This document shows positions 7,137-12,500 of a stretch of DNA of 12,500 bases, piece after piece. This stretch comes from Geminicoccaceae bacterium (lineage in GTDB: Bacteria > Pseudomonadota > Alphaproteobacteria > Geminicoccales > Geminicoccaceae). Both the position numbers and the translations under genes were made by a program. Under the pieces are notes generated by a model. It made no database searches. It was not told the DNA's origin and was given only the letters and a program-made list of their open reading frames with translations. Each line of letters starts with the position of its first letter. Position 1 is the stretch's first letter. The DNA lies in NCBI GenBank assembly GCA_020638465.1, contig JACKIM010000003.1, positions 1-12,500 of the forward strand. The letters are read 5' to 3'.

Positions 7137-7438
7137 AGATCGACCCGGCGCCCTTCCTCGCGCGGGCGCGACAGATCGAGATCGGCGCCGACCAGGGGCG
7201 AACGGCGCAGGGCGGACAGGATGCCGCCGGACTTTGGCGGCTCGCCCGCGACGAGAGCCGCCTTGACCGCAGCCCGGGCCTGCTCCGCTTCTGGCCCCTC
7301 CTCCGCCAGCTGACGGGCAAGTGACCGGATCAGTTCACGGTCGGATTCCAGCGCTAGGACCTCGAAGCGCTTGAAGCCGCGCTGCGTCAGGCGCGCCCGA
7401 TAGTTCTCGATCGCTCTCTTCTGTGCGGCATTGCTCAT
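7133..7438 (-). CDS. VapB-like ribbon-helix-helix antitoxin
   Basis: This 101-residue protein is encoded directly upstream of VapC and overlaps it by 4 nt (GTGA). The ATG at 7438 follows GGAGG at 7449-7445 with 6-nt spacing; upstream in-frame codons lie within the promoter, so this start is preferred. A beta-strand KRFEVLAL followed by helix DRELIRSLARQLAEE fits a ribbon-helix-helix DNA-binding dimer. The C-terminal segment GGILSALRRSP and LDLSRPREEGRRVDL resembles an antitoxin tail that wraps the PIN toxin. It should neutralise VapC and repress the operon through the inverted repeat at 7452-7471. Because SIR2 and HerA have no promoter I can see of their own, it may also set their expression. 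The family assignment rests mainly on context and on this fold pattern. Confidence 0.82.
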   Translation of the reverse strand: MSNAAQKRAIENYRARLTQRGFKRFEVLALESDRELIRSLARQLAEEGPEAEQARAAVKAALVAGEPPKSGGILSALRRSPLVGADLDLSRPREEGRRVDL

Positions 7439-7451
7439 GGCTGGCCTCCGT

Positions 7452-7492
7452 GCTATATCCTGACATATAGCCGCTTTCCATCTTGCAAACAA
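7452..7492 (-). promoter_or_regulatory. Promoter with overlapping inverted-repeat operator for the toxin-antitoxin/SIR2/HerA operon
   Basis: On the minus strand, a -35 box TTGTTT (7492-7487) and a -10 box TATATG (7469-7464) are separated by exactly 17 nt. The -10 is embedded in a perfect 7-bp inverted repeat, GCTATAT and ATATAGC, with a 6-nt spacer (7452-7471). Transcription would start near 7457, giving a leader of about 20 nt that carries the GGAGG site. A palindrome over the -10 box directly before an antitoxin gene is the expected autoregulatory operator. This is the only clear promoter in front of the four co-directional genes down to 3307. Confidence 0.65.
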
Positions 7493-7730
7493 GGGATGTC
7501 AGCGATGCCCCTGGAGGCCAACCACAGAGCAGCAGTGCAGAAGAACAATGGGCGTTTGCGCCAGTATTTTCCATATGCTGTGGCACGAAGGAGCGCGCCA
7601 TGCTTCGCCGAAGCCACCGGAGACATGCTTTCCGCCGCCAAATATACGCATGTAATTTCAATTGCTTATGATGGATTCCGGGCGAATGCTGCGAGGTATG
7701 ACCTTGCGAGCCCCCGGAACCAGAGCCAAG
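7493..7730. other. Divergent intergenic region, no gene assigned
   Basis: This stretch separates the minus-strand toxin-antitoxin promoter from the plus-strand recombinase unit. It is more AT-rich than its neighbours in places, with CCAGTATTTTCCATATG near 7561 and AAATATACGCATG near 7640. It holds a small palindrome GCTTCG-C-CGAAGC at 7602-7614 and a GGCG-TTT-GCGCC hairpin near 7553. TATGAT at 7667-7672, preceded by TG, is a weak candidate -10 for the recombinase unit, without a good -35. A plus-strand frame is open from an ATG at 7496, but it changes character downstream and I do not accept it as a gene. Confidence 0.4.
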
Positions 7731-7922
7731 ATGACAGGACGAGAGCGCGAAGCGCTGCTCGAATCCTTGATGCTGGAAGAACCGGAGCTGACGTTCACCC
7801 CGCGCGGCAATCCCGATCCGCGTCTTCTGCGTCTGGTCGACTTCCTGGCGCGACAGGCGGCGCGGGATTGCTACGCCGAGGAAGTTCAGATGATGAAGCG
7901 ACGGAGGAAGCACACCTCCTGA
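7731..7922 (+). CDS. Small protein upstream of the serine recombinase
   Basis: This short ORF of about 63 residues begins MTGREREALLESLMLEEPEL and has a helical C-terminal half (DPRLLRLVDFLARQAARDCY) ending in a basic MMKRRRKHTS tail. It stops 19 nt before the recombinase start, so the two are probably co-transcribed. In-frame ATGs at 7668, 7671, 7686 and 7698 would lengthen it by up to 21 residues. None has a strong ribosome binding site, and the 7731 start was chosen because the credible protein begins there. Large serine recombinases of alphaproteobacterial elements often have a short ORF just upstream. A role as recombination directionality factor or regulator is possible but not shown by the sequence. 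Confidence 0.55.
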   Translation: MTGREREALLESLMLEEPELTFTPRGNPDPRLLRLVDFLARQAARDCYAEEVQMMKRRRKHTS

Positions 7923-7941
7923 TGCCGATGGGAGAGGTGCA

Positions 7942-9630
<1,689 letters not shown>

Positions 9631-9680
9631 TTGGTGGTGGATTTCGTGAGGAGGCATGTTTGCTGGTGATCCGTTTGGAG

Positions 9681-9798
9681 GGCCTGGCGGCGACCGACTC
9701 TCCCACGCCTTGAGACGCAGTACCATGGGCGCTGAGAGGTTTCACGTCCGAGTTCGGAATGGGTTCGGGTGGTTCACTCTCGCTATGGCCACCAGGCC
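9681..9798 (-). rRNA. rrf: 5S ribosomal RNA
   Basis: About 118 nt on the minus strand start GGCCTGGTGGCCATAGCGAG, contain the conserved CCCGAACCCATTCCGAACTC loop and the GTGGGAGAGT region, and end CGCCAGGCC. The termini pair (GGCCTGG/CCAGGCC), and the pairing continues outside the mature ends: CCGTTTGGAG at 9671-9680 with CTCCAAGCGG at 9799-9808, including one G-U. This gives a ~17-bp precursor stem for processing. Exact mature ends may differ by a few bases. Confidence 0.95.
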
Positions 9799-9879
9799 CT
9801 CCAAGCGGATCATGCAAATTGTCTGGTTACTGGACACAGGTATGAAGGTTGGAACGTCCAGCATGTCTGCTGGAGGGGG

Positions 9880-12500
<2,621 letters not shown>

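Overview
The window joins the end of an integrated mobile element (about 1-9510) to the end of a chromosomal ribosomal RNA operon (about 9514-12500). Gene order 23S-5S-tRNA-fMet with a CCA-encoding initiator tRNA, high GC, and alphaproteobacterial accessory genes (ArdC, DUF2958, a 'YARYSSDNQ' large serine recombinase) point to an alphaproteobacterium. The A29-U41 pair in the initiator tRNA anticodon stem favours Hyphomicrobiales (Rhizobiales). Genus cannot be assigned from this stretch.

Right part, minus strand: the 3' ~2.6 kb of 23S rRNA, 5S rRNA inside a long processing stem, and tRNA-fMet, followed 17 nt later by a Rho-independent terminator. A large serine recombinase (7942-9597, plus strand, TTG start) converges on this operon. 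Its last ~27 codons read antisense through the terminator and the 3' half of the tRNA, so its C-terminus is written by the integration target region. A small uncharacterised ORF (7731-7922) precedes it.

Middle part, minus strand, one compact operon (7492 down to 3307): a RHH/VapB-like antitoxin, a PIN-domain VapC toxin, a SIR2-family NADase-like protein and a HerA-like hexameric ATPase. Successive genes overlap by 4 nt, overlap by 4 nt, and abut. SIR2+HerA is a known NAD-depleting antiphage pair (HerA-Sir2, 'Nezha'). Here it appears to depend on the toxin-antitoxin promoter, whose -10 box lies in a perfect GCTATAT/ATATAGC inverted repeat. This four-gene arrangement is the most interesting system in the window.

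Left part, minus strand: an ICE/plasmid-type cargo operon with ArdC antirestriction protein, a DUF2958 protein, an unrecognised protein whose frame seems broken near its 3' end, and a small four-cysteine protein. A second transcription unit then runs off the left edge with an unrecognised gene. The ardC gene and the left-edge gene share a related ~82-nt leader at almost the same distance from the start codon. This looks like a structured RNA element, probably of the radC motif type. The element thus carries its integration gene, an antirestriction gene and its own defence module beside an initiator tRNA.
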